Assembly (NCBI RefSeq): GCF_002028425.1
Contig: NZ_CP020042.1
Span: 930,001 to 994,000, forward strand
DNA length: 64,000 nt
DNA from: Streptomyces katrae
GTDB taxonomy: Bacteria > Actinomycetota > Actinomycetes > Streptomycetales > Streptomycetaceae
Reading direction: 5' to 3'
Shown: piece after piece, positions 17,935 through 26,298 of the stretch
Numbering within the stretch: position 1 is the stretch's first letter
Layout of the letters: each line of letters starts with the position of its first letter
Notes under the pieces: model-generated
The model's input: the letters and a program-made list of their open reading frames with translations, nothing else
Databases searched by the model: none
What the model was told of the DNA's origin: nothing
Translations under genes and position numbers: made by a program

Positions 17935-18998
17935 GCGCGGTCCCCTTCCAGGACGGCGACCAGGTTCTGCTGGAGGCAGGGGCCGGAGGTGGCGTGGGCG
18001 ACGGCCCGGTCGGACTCCCGGCGCTGGATCCGGGCGGCGGCCTCCCCGATGCGGATGAGGCCGGCGGCCATGACGGGGTTCGCGGCGAGGGCGCCGCCGG
18101 AGGGGTTGACCGTCACGTCCTCGCCGAGGCCGAGCGCCTTGCGCAGGACGACCTCCTGCGAGGAGAACGGCGCGTGCAGTTCCGCCGTGTCCACCGGGGC
18201 GTCGAAGAGGCCGGCGTGCTCGGCGGCGGTCCGGGTGGACGGGGAGTCGGTGAGGTCGCGCAGGCCCAGGCCGTGGGCCTCGATGCGGTGGTCGATGCCG
18301 GTGATCCAGGCGGGCCGCTCGCAGAGCCGGCGGGCGGTGTCGCCCGCGGCCAGGATGACGGCGGCCGCGCCGTCGCCGATGGGCGGGCAGTCGCCGGTGC
18401 GCAGGGGCGCCACCTGGTAGCCGCCCTGCGGGACGGCGCCGCGGAGCTGGGCGTGCGGGTTGCCGGCCGCGGCGGCCCTGCTGCGGGCGCCGATGGCGGC
18501 GAGGGCCGGCTCGTCGGTCTCCCCCGCGTCGATGAGCGCCCGGGCCTGGAGGGCGGCCAGGGCGACCGAGTCGGGCCACAGGGGGGCGAGGTAGTAGGGG
18601 TCGAGCTGGCGGGTGAGGACGTCGCGGACGGAGCCCGGGGAGGACTTCCCGTACGCGTAGACGAGCGCGGTGTCGGCCTCGCCGGTCTGGATCTTGACCC
18701 AGGCCTCGTAGAGGGCCCAGGCGCCGTCCATCTCGACGTGGGACTCGGAGATGGGGGGCCAGGCGCCCACCCCGTCGAGGGTCATGGTGAAGGAGAAGGC
18801 CCGGCCGGCGAGGTAGTCGCTGGAGCCGGAGCAGGTGAAGCCGATCTCGCCGGTCTTCAGGCCGGTGGCGGCCAGCACCTGGTGCAGGACCGGCATGACC
18901 ATCTCGACTTCGCTGAGTTCGTCGCTGCGGCGCAGGTGGTCGCTCTGGGCGAAGGCGACGACGGCCACGTCGCGTGCGTGCCTGCTCTGCCTCGGCAT
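17931..18998 (-). CDS. Second thiolase-fold lipid-transfer/aldolase-like protein
   Basis: 355 aa, same superfamily as its downstream neighbour but clearly diverged. Motifs are VAVVAFAQSDHLRRSDELSE at the N-terminus, ESHVEMDGAWALYEAWVKIQ where thiolases have the Cys loop, GDGAAAVILAAGD, and NPSGGALAANPVMAAGL plus AHATSGPCLQQNLVAVLE at the C-terminus. No CASG nucleophile is present. It starts at ATG 18998, overlapping the DUF35 stop by four bases, and ends overlapping the next thiolase start. The pair could form a heteromeric complex with the DUF35 protein, releasing a short side-chain fragment from an acyl-CoA. Confidence 0.85.
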   Translation of the reverse strand: MPRQSRHARDVAVVAFAQSDHLRRSDELSEVEMVMPVLHQVLAATGLKTGEIGFTCSGSSDYLAGRAFSFTMTLDGVGAWPPISESHVEMDGAWALYEAWVKIQTGEADTALVYAYGKSSPGSVRDVLTRQLDPYYLAPLWPDSVALAALQARALIDAGETDEPALAAIGARSRAAAAGNPHAQLRGAVPQGGYQVAPLRTGDCPPIGDGAAAVILAAGDTARRLCERPAWITGIDHRIEAHGLGLRDLTDSPSTRTAAEHAGLFDAPVDTAELHAPFSSQEVVLRKALGLGEDVTVNPSGGALAANPVMAAGLIRIGEAAARIQRRESDRAVAHATSGPCLQQNLVAVLEGDRA

Positions 18999-19969
18999 CA
19001 GATGAGCTCCTTGTACGCGTCGTAGTCGGCGTCCGGCTCGCCGGTGGGGCGGTAGTGGTCGGGGTAGCGGCCGCCGTCGGTCCACACGGGTTCGACGCGC
19101 AGGCCCATGCGGACCTGGTCGTACGGGATGCCGCCGATCCGGCCGTGGAGGGCGAGGCCGGCGCCGTCGAGGGCGATGTGGGCGTACACGTACGGCACTT
19201 CGATGTCGAGGTTCTTCGCCTTGATGTTGACGATGCAGAAGGTGGTGACGGTACCGGCGGGGCCGACCTCCACCCGGTCGGTGGTGGCGACCCCGCAGGT
19301 GGGGCAGGCGCCGCGCGGGGGGACGTACACCTTGTGGCAGGAGGGGCAGCGCTCGCCGACGGTCCGCCGCTCGGAGAGGGCGTTGATGTAGGCGGTCTGG
19401 GCACGGCCGGGGCTGTAGGTGTAGTCCAGGCGGGCCTCGGCGACGATCCCGGTGACGGGCTCGTCGAACACCCCGTCGTGCGGGACGGCGCCGCCCTGCC
19501 GCTCTCCTTCCTCCGCTTCCTGCTCCGGCTCGAAGCAGGCGATGTCGGTGATGGCGCCGGTGCGTTCGGCCGCCCAGCGCACCCGGACGCGCATGCCGGT
19601 GCGCACGGCTTCGGGGCCGGGGGCGTCGAGGGCGTGCAGCAGGGCGGTGTCGGCGCCGTCGAGCCGGACCAGCGCCCAGGCGAAGGGGGTGGCGAGGGGC
19701 TGCTGGGGGCGCGGCTCGCCGTTCCAGGCCCAGGTGGTGACGGTCCCGGTGGGCGCGACCTCGACGAGCTCGCGCAACTCCTCGGCGGTGGCTGGGTCGT
19801 ACTCGACGGGTGGCACCATCACCTGCCCGGCGGAAGTCCGGACCCCGAGGACGACGCCTTCGCGGAGCCCGGTGAGGAAGGCGCTCTGCACGGGCCCGAG
19901 GGAGCGGGTGAACGGGAACTCGACGACGAGGGGCGCACGCAGCACCTCGGGCGGGGACGCGGCTGTCAT
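18998..19969 (-). CDS. Double OB-fold/DUF35 protein with zinc ribbon
   Basis: 323 aa. Two DUF35-like halves: residues about 10-150 contain an OB-fold (TGTVTTWAWNGEPRPQQPLATPFAWALV) without a zinc site. Residues 195-310 carry a rubredoxin-like zinc ribbon (Cys208, Cys211, Cys222, Cys225 in CPSC and CPTC) followed by an OB-fold (GTVTTFCIVN..). Proteins of this type bind and activate SCP-x thiolase/aldolase partners, as ChsH2 does for Ltp2. ATG 19969 with GGAGG six bases upstream is chosen over the ATG at 20020. It is first in the operon with the two thiolase-like genes (ATGA overlaps throughout). Confidence 0.85.
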   Translation of the reverse strand: MTAASPPEVLRAPLVVEFPFTRSLGPVQSAFLTGLREGVVLGVRTSAGQVMVPPVEYDPATAEELRELVEVAPTGTVTTWAWNGEPRPQQPLATPFAWALVRLDGADTALLHALDAPGPEAVRTGMRVRVRWAAERTGAITDIACFEPEQEAEEGERQGGAVPHDGVFDEPVTGIVAEARLDYTYSPGRAQTAYINALSERRTVGERCPSCHKVYVPPRGACPTCGVATTDRVEVGPAGTVTTFCIVNIKAKNLDIEVPYVYAHIALDGAGLALHGRIGGIPYDQVRMGLRVEPVWTDGGRYPDHYRPTGEPDADYDAYKELI

Positions 19970-20156
19970 GGGTGGCCTCCGATACTCGGAAGGTAGGGGG
20001 ACGACGGAAGGGACGGGCACGGGCCGCCACCGGGGCGGGCCCGCGCCCGGGGTGCGGGGCGCAGCGCCGGGGAACGGGGGAAGGGTGGGTGGGGGAGCAG
20101 CCCCGCAGGGCCGCGCCCACGCCGGGCAGGGCCGCGCCCACCCGGCCAGGGGCGCG

Positions 20157-20957
20157 TCAGGCCCGCCGGTACTCCGGGGCCCGCTTCTCCGCGAAGGCCC
20201 GCGCCCCCTCCTTCGCGTCGGCGGTGTCGAAGACGGGCCAGCCCCGCACCAGTTCGGCCGCCAGCCCCTCCGTCTCCGTCATCTCGGCCGTCTCGTAGAC
20301 GGAGGCCTTCACCGCCTCCACGGCCAGCGGCCCGCACGCGTTGATCCGTTCGGCGACCTCCAGCGCCGCCTCCAGCGCCGTCCCCTCCGGCACCACCCGC
20401 CCCACGAGCCCGATCCGCTCCGCCTCCTGCGCCGAGTACGGCCGCCCGGTGAGCAGCATCTCCAGCGCGTGCGTGCGCGGGACCTGCCGGGGCAGCCGCA
20501 CCGTGGAGCCGCCGATCGGGAACAGCCCTCGCCTGACCTCGAACAGCCCGAAGGTGGCCCCGGCCCCCGCGACCCGGATGTCGGTCCCCTGGAGGATCTC
20601 CGTGCCGCCCGCCACGCAGTAGCCCTCCACCGCCGCGATCACCGGCTTGCGCGGCCGGTGGTGGCGGAGCATCGCCTTCCAGTGGAGGTCGGGATCGGCC
20701 TTGAGGCGGTCGCGGTACCGGTCGCCCGCCATGCCCTTCCCGGCCAGCGCCTTGAGGTCCATTCCGGCGCAGAAGTCCCCGCCCGCGCCGGTGAGGACCA
20801 CCGAGCGGATCCCGTCGTCCGCGTCCGCCTCCAGCCAGCCGTCGTACAGCCCCACGAGCAGGGGAAGCGAGAGCGCGTTCTTCGCCTCCGGCCTGTTCAT
20901 GGTGAGCACCAGCGTGGCGCCCTGGCGGTCCACGGTGAGGTGTTCCGTCCCACCCAT
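20157..20957 (-). CDS. Enoyl-CoA hydratase/crotonase (EchA19-like)
   Basis: 266-residue crotonase. Features are MNRPEAKNALSLPLLVGL, the oxyanion-hole segments GAGGDFCAGMDLKAL and AAVEGYCVAGGTEILQGTDIR, and an FGLFEVRRGLFPIGGS stretch. ATG 20957 has GGAGG six bases upstream. It hydrates trans-2-enoyl-CoA intermediates. It is divergent from the FadD19-like ligase, the same arrangement as M. tuberculosis echA19 (Rv3516) and fadD19 (Rv3515c), which act on cholesterol side-chain thioesters. A KstR-consensus site lies in the shared promoter region. Confidence 0.85.
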   Translation of the reverse strand: MGGTEHLTVDRQGATLVLTMNRPEAKNALSLPLLVGLYDGWLEADADDGIRSVVLTGAGGDFCAGMDLKALAGKGMAGDRYRDRLKADPDLHWKAMLRHHRPRKPVIAAVEGYCVAGGTEILQGTDIRVAGAGATFGLFEVRRGLFPIGGSTVRLPRQVPRTHALEMLLTGRPYSAQEAERIGLVGRVVPEGTALEAALEVAERINACGPLAVEAVKASVYETAEMTETEGLAAELVRGWPVFDTADAKEGARAFAEKRAPEYRRA

Positions 20958-20980
20958 TGCCGTCCTCCCGTCTCGAGACC

Positions 20981-20994
20981 TAGAACAGGTTGCA
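20981..20994. promoter_or_regulatory. KstR-type operator
   Basis: The sequence TAGAACAGGTTGCA fits TNNAACNNGTTNNA, the published mycobacterial KstR operator consensus, at every fixed position. It lies 24 bp upstream of the EchA19-like start and about 140 bp upstream of the FadD19-like start. Confidence 0.6.
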
Positions 20995-21018
20995 GGAGGG
21001 CAGGGTGCAGTACAAGGG

Positions 21019-21041
21019 TTTTCTGACGACCAGTCAGTTTT
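21019..21041. promoter_or_regulatory. TetR-like palindrome in the fadD19 promoter region
   Basis: CTGAC (21023-21027), five bases, then GTCAG (21033-21037), flanked by TTTT on both sides. The 15-bp inverted repeat and AT flanks suggest an operator or overlapping promoter for the acyl-CoA ligase about 90 bp downstream. The regulator is not in the window. Confidence 0.4.
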
Positions 21042-21131
21042 CTTGGCACGCGCCCTTCCCAGTTGCGCCGGGCGACGCTCTAATGACCGCCGAGCAGACC
21101 GGCCGCCCGGTCCGGGTCAGGAGGAGGAACG

Positions 21132-22775
21132 GTGGAGTACAACCTTGCCGACCTGTTCGAGTCGGTCGTGGACGTGGTGCCCGACCGCGAGGCGCTGGTG
21201 TACGTGGACCACCCCGGGACCGGCGCCGAGCGCCGCCTGACGTACGCGGAGCTGGACGCGGCCGCGAACCGCGTCGCACACCACCTCACGGACAGCGGCC
21301 TGACCCCCGGCGAGCACGTGGGGCTGCACCTCTACAACGGCGTCGAGTACCTCCAGACCGTCCTGGCCTGCCTGAAGGCCCGCCTGGTCCCGGTGAACGT
21401 CAACTACCGGTACGTGGAGGAGGAGCTGGTCTACCTCTACAACGACGCCGACCTGGCCGCACTCGTCTTCGAGGGCGAGTTCACCGAACGGGTCGCGGCC
21501 GCGCTCCCCCAGACGCCGAGGCTGCGCCACCTCGTCCGGGTCGGCGCCACGCCCCCCGGCGCGCCCGAGCCGGCGATCGCGCCGGTGGCGTACCGGGACG
21601 CCGAGGCGGCCGGGTCCCCCGAGCGCGCCTTCCCGCCGCGCAGCCCCGACGACCTGTTCATCATCTACACCGGCGGCACGACCGGCATGCCCAAGGGCGT
21701 GATGTGGCGGGCCGAAGACCTGTTCTTCGCCGGGCTGTTCGGCGGGGAGCCCTCGGGAGAGCCCGTCAAGCGTCCCGAGGAGCTGGCGGAGCGGGTCGCG
21801 GCGCGCGGCGCCGGTCTGACCTTCTTCCCGGCTCCCCCGCTGATGCACGGCACCTCCACCCTCACCTCGTTCATCGCCTTCAACTACGGCCAGCGGGTGG
21901 TGATCCACCGCAAGTACGCGCCGGAGGAGGTGCTGCGCACCATCGAGAAGGAGAGGGTGTCGAGCGTGTCGCTGGTGGGCGACGCGATGCTCCGGCCGCT
22001 GATCGACGCCCTCAACGGGCCGCTGAAGGGGACCGACCTGTCCTCCCTGTTCAGCGTCTCCTCCTCGGGGGCGATCATGTCGGAGTCGGTGCGCGCCGAG
22101 TTCCAGCGGCTGGTGCCGAACGTGGTGCTGCTGAACAACTTCGGTTCGTCGGAGTCGGGTTCCAACGGGCGGGCCACGGAGGACTCCGGCCCGGAGAAGG
22201 GCTTCCGCCTCCAGGTCAACGACCGTACGCAGGTGGTCGACCCGGTGACGCACGAGCCGGTGGCGGTGGGCGTGCCGGGACGGCTCGCCCAGCGCGGGCA
22301 CGTTCCGCTGGGCTACTACAACGACCCGGTGAAGACCGCGGAGACCTTCTTCCGGAAGGGCTCCGAGCGCTGGGTGCTGCTGGGCGACATGGCGACGGTC
22401 GACGAGGAGGGCATCGTCACCGTCCTCGGGCGGGGCTCGCAGTGCATCAACACCGGTGGCGAGAAGGTGTATCCGGAGGAGGTCGAGCAGGCGCTGAAGT
22501 CCCATCCGGACGTGTACGACGCCCTGGTCGCGGGCGTCCCGGACCCGACCTGGGGCAACCACGTGGCCGCGGTGGTACAGGTACGCGCGGGGGCACCGGA
22601 GCCCACGCTGGAGGAGATCCAGCAGCACTGCCGCACCCGCCTGGCGGGGTACAAGATCCCGCGCCAGCTGGTGATCACCCCCGCGATCCAGCGCTCGCCG
22701 AGCGGCAAGGCGGACTACCGCTGGGCGAAGACGGTGGCCACGGAAGCAGCCACGGAAGCAGCCACGGAAGCCTGA
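21132..22775 (+). CDS. Long-chain/steroid-side-chain acyl-CoA synthetase (FadD19-like)
   Basis: 547-residue ANL-superfamily ligase that would activate a carboxylic acid to acyl-AMP, then acyl-CoA. Motifs are the P-loop IIYTGGTTGMPKGVMWR, FFPAPPLMHGTSTL, NNFGSSESGSNG, GDMATVDEEG, GRGSQCINTGGEKVYPEEVE and C-terminal PSGKADYRWAK. This combination (TGGTTGMPKG, GRGSQCINTGGEKV) is typical of the FadD19/FadD17 branch. GTG 21132 has AGGAGGAA immediately upstream. The C-terminus ends in a 12-bp unit repeated three times (TEAA repeats). Divergent from the EchA19-like gene. Confidence 0.88.
   Translation: MEYNLADLFESVVDVVPDREALVYVDHPGTGAERRLTYAELDAAANRVAHHLTDSGLTPGEHVGLHLYNGVEYLQTVLACLKARLVPVNVNYRYVEEELVYLYNDADLAALVFEGEFTERVAAALPQTPRLRHLVRVGATPPGAPEPAIAPVAYRDAEAAGSPERAFPPRSPDDLFIIYTGGTTGMPKGVMWRAEDLFFAGLFGGEPSGEPVKRPEELAERVAARGAGLTFFPAPPLMHGTSTLTSFIAFNYGQRVVIHRKYAPEEVLRTIEKERVSSVSLVGDAMLRPLIDALNGPLKGTDLSSLFSVSSSGAIMSESVRAEFQRLVPNVVLLNNFGSSESGSNGRATEDSGPEKGFRLQVNDRTQVVDPVTHEPVAVGVPGRLAQRGHVPLGYYNDPVKTAETFFRKGSERWVLLGDMATVDEEGIVTVLGRGSQCINTGGEKVYPEEVEQALKSHPDVYDALVAGVPDPTWGNHVAAVVQVRAGAPEPTLEEIQQHCRTRLAGYKIPRQLVITPAIQRSPSGKADYRWAKTVATEAATEAATEA
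22737..22772 (+). repeat. Three tandem 12-bp units at the ligase C-terminus
   Basis: GCCACGGAAGCA is repeated three times (last base differs), encoding ATEA repeats just before the stop codon. Such a short in-frame tandem repeat can change copy number without frameshift. Confidence 0.85.
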
Positions 22776-22841
22776 CACCCCGAAGGCCCCGCCCGGCCGG
22801 GGTCAGGCCCGAGGGCAGGGCGGGGGGCGGGGGCGGGGCGG

Positions 22842-23690
22842 TCAGGTGCCTGTGGACAGGAAGTGTTCTACGCGGGCCGCGAAGCGGGGGGCGTCGTCCA
22901 GCCACGGGAAGTGCGCGGCGCCGGGCTGGACGTCGAGGACGCCGGCGGGGAAGAGCCCCGCCAGTTCCGCCGCGAGCACCGGCGGCGGGCTGCCGTCCAG
23001 CTCGCCGGCCATGACCAGCACCTCCCCCGCGAACCGCCCCAGGGCGGCGCGGGTGGCGGGCGGGTCGAAGGCCCCGTCGGCGGCGAAGGCCGCCGAGGCC
23101 TTGTCGTTGCGCTCCGCCGCCCCGGCCGCGTGAAGGGCCCGGGCTGCGTCGTCCCAGCGCCCGTGGAAGAGCGGGGCGGCGAGGTCCCTGTCCTTGTCGG
23201 CACCCTCGCCCGCCAGCAGCCTCCGCAGGGCCTCGACCGCCGAGTCGTACGGCTCGCCGGCGGGCCGCAGGCGGGCCGCGTCCAGGTGGTGTCCGGCGGT
23301 GATGTGGAGGCCGACCGCCCACGGGGTGGGGGTGACCAGGACGAGGCGTCCCACCCGCTCGGGGTGCGCGGCCGCGTACAGCATGGCGAGGTTGCCGGCC
23401 GCCGAGTGGCCGAGGAGGTCCATGCGTTCCAGGCCCAGGTGGACGCGGAGCGCCTCCACGTCCGCCACCTGGTGGTCGACGCGGTACGTGGCCTCGTCCA
23501 CCGGTATCGCGGAGTCGCCCGTGCCGCGCAGGTCGAGCCGGACGAGCCGGCGCCCGGCGGTCAGTCCGCCGAGGTCGCCGAGGTAGCGGGAGGCCCGCAT
23601 GGCCCCGCCGGGGAGGCAGATCAGCGGCTCGCCGTCACCCTGGACGTGGTAGGCGAGTTCGGTCCCGTCGTACGTGGTGAATACATGCAT
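22842..23690 (-). CDS. Alpha/beta-hydrolase
   Basis: 282 aa. Nucleophile elbow GHSAAG (LLGHSAAGNLAMLYAAAHPE), upstream DLRGTGDSAIP and a C-terminal HFPW-region His (PGAAHFPWLDDAPRF), with an acid residue in VMAGELDG. Typical single-domain esterase or proline-iminopeptidase-like hydrolase; substrate unknown. ATG 23690 (MHVFTTYDGTELAY) is preferred over 23714 because homologues start there and GGGATGGG lies just upstream. Convergent with the FadD19-like gene and divergent from paaK. Confidence 0.85.
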   Translation of the reverse strand: MHVFTTYDGTELAYHVQGDGEPLICLPGGAMRASRYLGDLGGLTAGRRLVRLDLRGTGDSAIPVDEATYRVDHQVADVEALRVHLGLERMDLLGHSAAGNLAMLYAAAHPERVGRLVLVTPTPWAVGLHITAGHHLDAARLRPAGEPYDSAVEALRRLLAGEGADKDRDLAAPLFHGRWDDAARALHAAGAAERNDKASAAFAADGAFDPPATRAALGRFAGEVLVMAGELDGSPPPVLAAELAGLFPAGVLDVQPGAAHFPWLDDAPRFAARVEHFLSTGT

Positions 23691-23712
23691 GGACCCATCC
23701 CAGCAGACGATC

Positions 23713-23724
23713 ACTCGTTCGAGT
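23713..23724. promoter_or_regulatory. Short inverted repeat upstream of the hydrolase
   Basis: ACTCG-TT-CGAGT, 23 bp upstream of the hydrolase start. A possible operator half of the hydrolase/paaK divergent region. Confidence 0.3.
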
Positions 23725-23755
23725 CATTGATTTGCGGGCCGGGCTCGGGCAATCT

Positions 23756-23773
23756 ACCGAATGAACGTTCGGT
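23756..23773. promoter_or_regulatory. Palindrome ACCGAA-N6-TTCGGT upstream of paaK
   Basis: Perfect 6-bp arms separated by six bases. TetR-type PaaR operators in actinobacteria contain ACCG/CGGT arms, but with shorter spacing, so this is a candidate rather than a match. It lies about 33 bp upstream of the chosen paaK start. Confidence 0.4.
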
Positions 23774-23805
23774 TGGGGTGGTTGGTCCTCGGTGAGGTGA
23801 CGGCA

Positions 23806-25215
23806 ATGGCGGCGCAGGCGGAACTCGGCAACGACGAAGATCAAGGACAGCTCGGGGAGATCGGGGAGATCGGAGACGTCGGAGGGCAGCCGGGGCGGCA
23901 GGACTTCGGCGAGCTGGGCGACGCGGCGGAGCGGCTCGGCCCCGACGAACTGGCGGCGCTCCAGCTCAAGCGGCTGCGGGCGACCCTGCACCGCGTCTAC
24001 GACCGCGTGCCCTTCTACCGCGAGGCCTTCGACAAGGCGGGGGTACATCCCGACGACTGCCGCTCCCTGGCCGACCTGGCGCTCTTCCCGCTGACCACCA
24101 AGGCCGACCTGCGCGGGCAGTACCCCTTCGGGATGTTCGCCGTCCCCCGCAGCGACGTCCGCCGGCTGCACGCCTCCAGTGGCACCACCGGCCGGCCCAC
24201 GGTGGTGGGCTACACCGACGGGGACCTCGCCGCGTGGGCCGATGTCGTCGCGCGGTCGCTGCGCGCCGCGGGCGCAAGGCCCGGCCAGATCGTGCACGTC
24301 GCCTACGGGTACGGCCTGTTCACGGGCGGCCTCGGCGCCCACTACGGGGCGGAGCGGCTGGGCTGTACGGTCGTCCCCGCTTCCGGCGGCATGACGGACC
24401 GCCAGGTCAGACTGATCCAGGACCTCCGGCCGGAGGTCATCATGGTGACCCCCTCCTACATGCTCACCCTGCTGGACGAGATGGAGCGCCAGGGCATCGA
24501 CCCGCGCTCGACCTCCCTGCGCACGGGGATCTTCGGCGCGGAGCCCTGGACCGAGGAGATGCGCCGGGAGATCGAGGACCGGCTGCGCATCGACGCCGTC
24601 GACATCTACGGCCTGTCGGAGGTGACGGGGCCGGGCGTGGCGCAGGAGTTCGCCTCGCACAAGGACGGGCTGCACATCTGGGAGGACCACTTCTACCCCG
24701 AGGTGATCGACCCGCTGACGGGTGCGGTGCTGCCGGACGGCGAGCTCGGCGAGCTGGTGTTCACCTCCCTCACCAAGGAGGCCATGCCCCTGATCCGCTA
24801 CCGCACCCGGGACCTGACACGGCTGCTGCCGGGGACGGTCCGGCCCGCGTTCCGCCGCATGGAGAAGGTGACGGGCCGCAGCGACGACATGATCATCGTG
24901 CGCGGGGTGAACCTCTACCCGACCCAGATCGAGGAGATACTCCTGCGCATCCCCGCCCTGGCCCCGCACTTCCAGCTGCGGCTGACCCGGCAGGGGCGGA
25001 TGGACGCCCTCACGGTACGGGTGGAGGCGCGCCGGGAGGCAGACGCCGGGCAGCGCAGAGCGGCGGCCACGGAGCTGGGGCGGGCCGTCAAGGAGGGGAT
25101 CGGGGTGTCCGTCGGGGTGGAGGTGGTGGAGCCGGAGAGTCTGGAGCGCTCGGTCGGCAAGATCAAGCGGATCAAGGACCTGCGCGAGGCCGGGGAGGGC
25201 TCCGGGGAACACTGA
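23806..25215 (+). CDS. paaK: Phenylacetate-CoA ligase
   Basis: 469 aa. PaaK-family adenylate-forming ligase with RVYDRVPFYREAFDKAGV, the P-loop LHASSGTTGRPTVVGYT, YGYGLFTGGLGAHYGAERLG, FGAEPWTEEMR, DIYGLSEVTGPGVAQE, and the C-terminal RSDDMIIVRGVNLYPTQIEE and GKIKRIKDLR. It converts phenylacetate, or a related aryl acid, to its CoA thioester. No paaABCDE genes are adjacent, so it is an isolated copy. ATG 23806 follows GGTGAGGTG; the ORF could start at GTG 23797 or ATG 23761, but those lie in the promoter palindrome. The N-terminus carries an acidic low-complexity GEIGEIGDVGG segment. Confidence 0.9.
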   Translation: MAAQAELGNDEDQGQLGEIGEIGDVGGQPGRQDFGELGDAAERLGPDELAALQLKRLRATLHRVYDRVPFYREAFDKAGVHPDDCRSLADLALFPLTTKADLRGQYPFGMFAVPRSDVRRLHASSGTTGRPTVVGYTDGDLAAWADVVARSLRAAGARPGQIVHVAYGYGLFTGGLGAHYGAERLGCTVVPASGGMTDRQVRLIQDLRPEVIMVTPSYMLTLLDEMERQGIDPRSTSLRTGIFGAEPWTEEMRREIEDRLRIDAVDIYGLSEVTGPGVAQEFASHKDGLHIWEDHFYPEVIDPLTGAVLPDGELGELVFTSLTKEAMPLIRYRTRDLTRLLPGTVRPAFRRMEKVTGRSDDMIIVRGVNLYPTQIEEILLRIPALAPHFQLRLTRQGRMDALTVRVEARREADAGQRRAAATELGRAVKEGIGVSVGVEVVEPESLERSVGKIKRIKDLREAGEGSGEH

Positions 25216-25374
25216 GACGCCGAAGGCCGGGACACCGAAGCCCCGGACACCACAGGCTCGCGCGGACGCGGGGTCGTGCCCGGACACGCCGGGCGGGCCG
25301 GCGGGCCACCCCTTCGGCCCCACTTCGGCGCGGCTTCCGGGACCCTCCGGGCCAGTCCGGGTAGGGGATGGGGT

Positions 25375-26229
25375 GTGACCTCGATCTTCCGGCAGCTGCA
25401 CGACCGGTTCCTGGCTTCCCCCGCCGGGCTGGCCTGGAGCCGGGGCCGCGAGATCGAACTGATGCACCGGGCGATGGGCTTCGCCGCCCTCGGGTTCCTC
25501 ACCCTCGTCCCCCTGCTGGTGGTCGTGGCGGCGGCCGCGCCCGGCAGCGGCTCGGGCTTCGGCCGCTGGCTGGGCCAGGCCCTCGGGGTCACCGCGGCCT
25601 CCCGGGCCAAGGTCGAGCTGTTGTTCGGGGCGGCCGACCTGGCGCTGGAGCGGACGACGGCCTTCGGGCTGGCCGCCCTGGCGGTGTTCGGACTGACCTT
25701 CGGCTCCGCCGTGCAGACCGGCTACGAGAAGGTGTGGGACCTGCCGACGGCCCGCTGGCACACCATGTGGCGGCATGTGGTGTGGCTGGCCCTGCTGGTC
25801 TGCTACCTGGCGCTGCTCGTCGGGATCCCGGCGCCCTCCACCAGCACGGCGGGGGCGGTCGTGGGCACCGTCAGCGACCTGGTCGGCACCTGCCTGTTCT
25901 TCTGGAGCTCCGGGCGGCTGCTGCTGGGCGGGCGGGTGCGCTGGGCCGCGCTCTTCCCCGGGGCGGTGGCCACCAGTGTCGGCCTGCTGGGCCTGCGGGT
26001 CTTCTCGCAGCTGGTGTTCTCCCCCCTGATCGCCTCGAACGCCGTCACGTACGGCCCGTTCGGCACCCTGCTGGTCGTCCAGTCCTGGCTGGTCGGTGTC
26101 GGATTCGTGGTCTACGGAGGCGCCCTGGTGGGCCGTCTGGCGCACGAGCACTTCACCCGGCGGCGACTGCGGGCCAATGGATTCCACGGTTCCGGCGAGG
26201 ACCCTTCTCGTGATCCGGGACAGGAGTGA
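25375..26229 (+). CDS. YihY/BrkB-family membrane protein
   Basis: 284 aa, about six membrane helices, e.g. GFAALGFLTLVPLLVVVAAA, TTAFGLAALAVFGLTFGSAV, WLALLVCYLALLVGIPAP and VQSWLVGVGFVVYGGALVG. The N-terminal IFRQLHDRFLASPAGLAWSRG and VQTGYEKVWDLP match the YihY/BrkB (formerly RNase BN) family, whose function is not settled. GTG 25375 with GGGGATGGG just upstream is chosen over 25276. It lies about 160 bp after paaK and 70 bp before the SDR gene. Confidence 0.85.
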   Translation: MTSIFRQLHDRFLASPAGLAWSRGREIELMHRAMGFAALGFLTLVPLLVVVAAAAPGSGSGFGRWLGQALGVTAASRAKVELLFGAADLALERTTAFGLAALAVFGLTFGSAVQTGYEKVWDLPTARWHTMWRHVVWLALLVCYLALLVGIPAPSTSTAGAVVGTVSDLVGTCLFFWSSGRLLLGGRVRWAALFPGAVATSVGLLGLRVFSQLVFSPLIASNAVTYGPFGTLLVVQSWLVGVGFVVYGGALVGRLAHEHFTRRRLRANGFHGSGEDPSRDPGQE

Positions 26230-26298
26230 GCGCGGCGGGCGCGAGCATGGCAGGATCACGCCGACCACCCACAACACCGTTTGATATCAGGGGGATTG

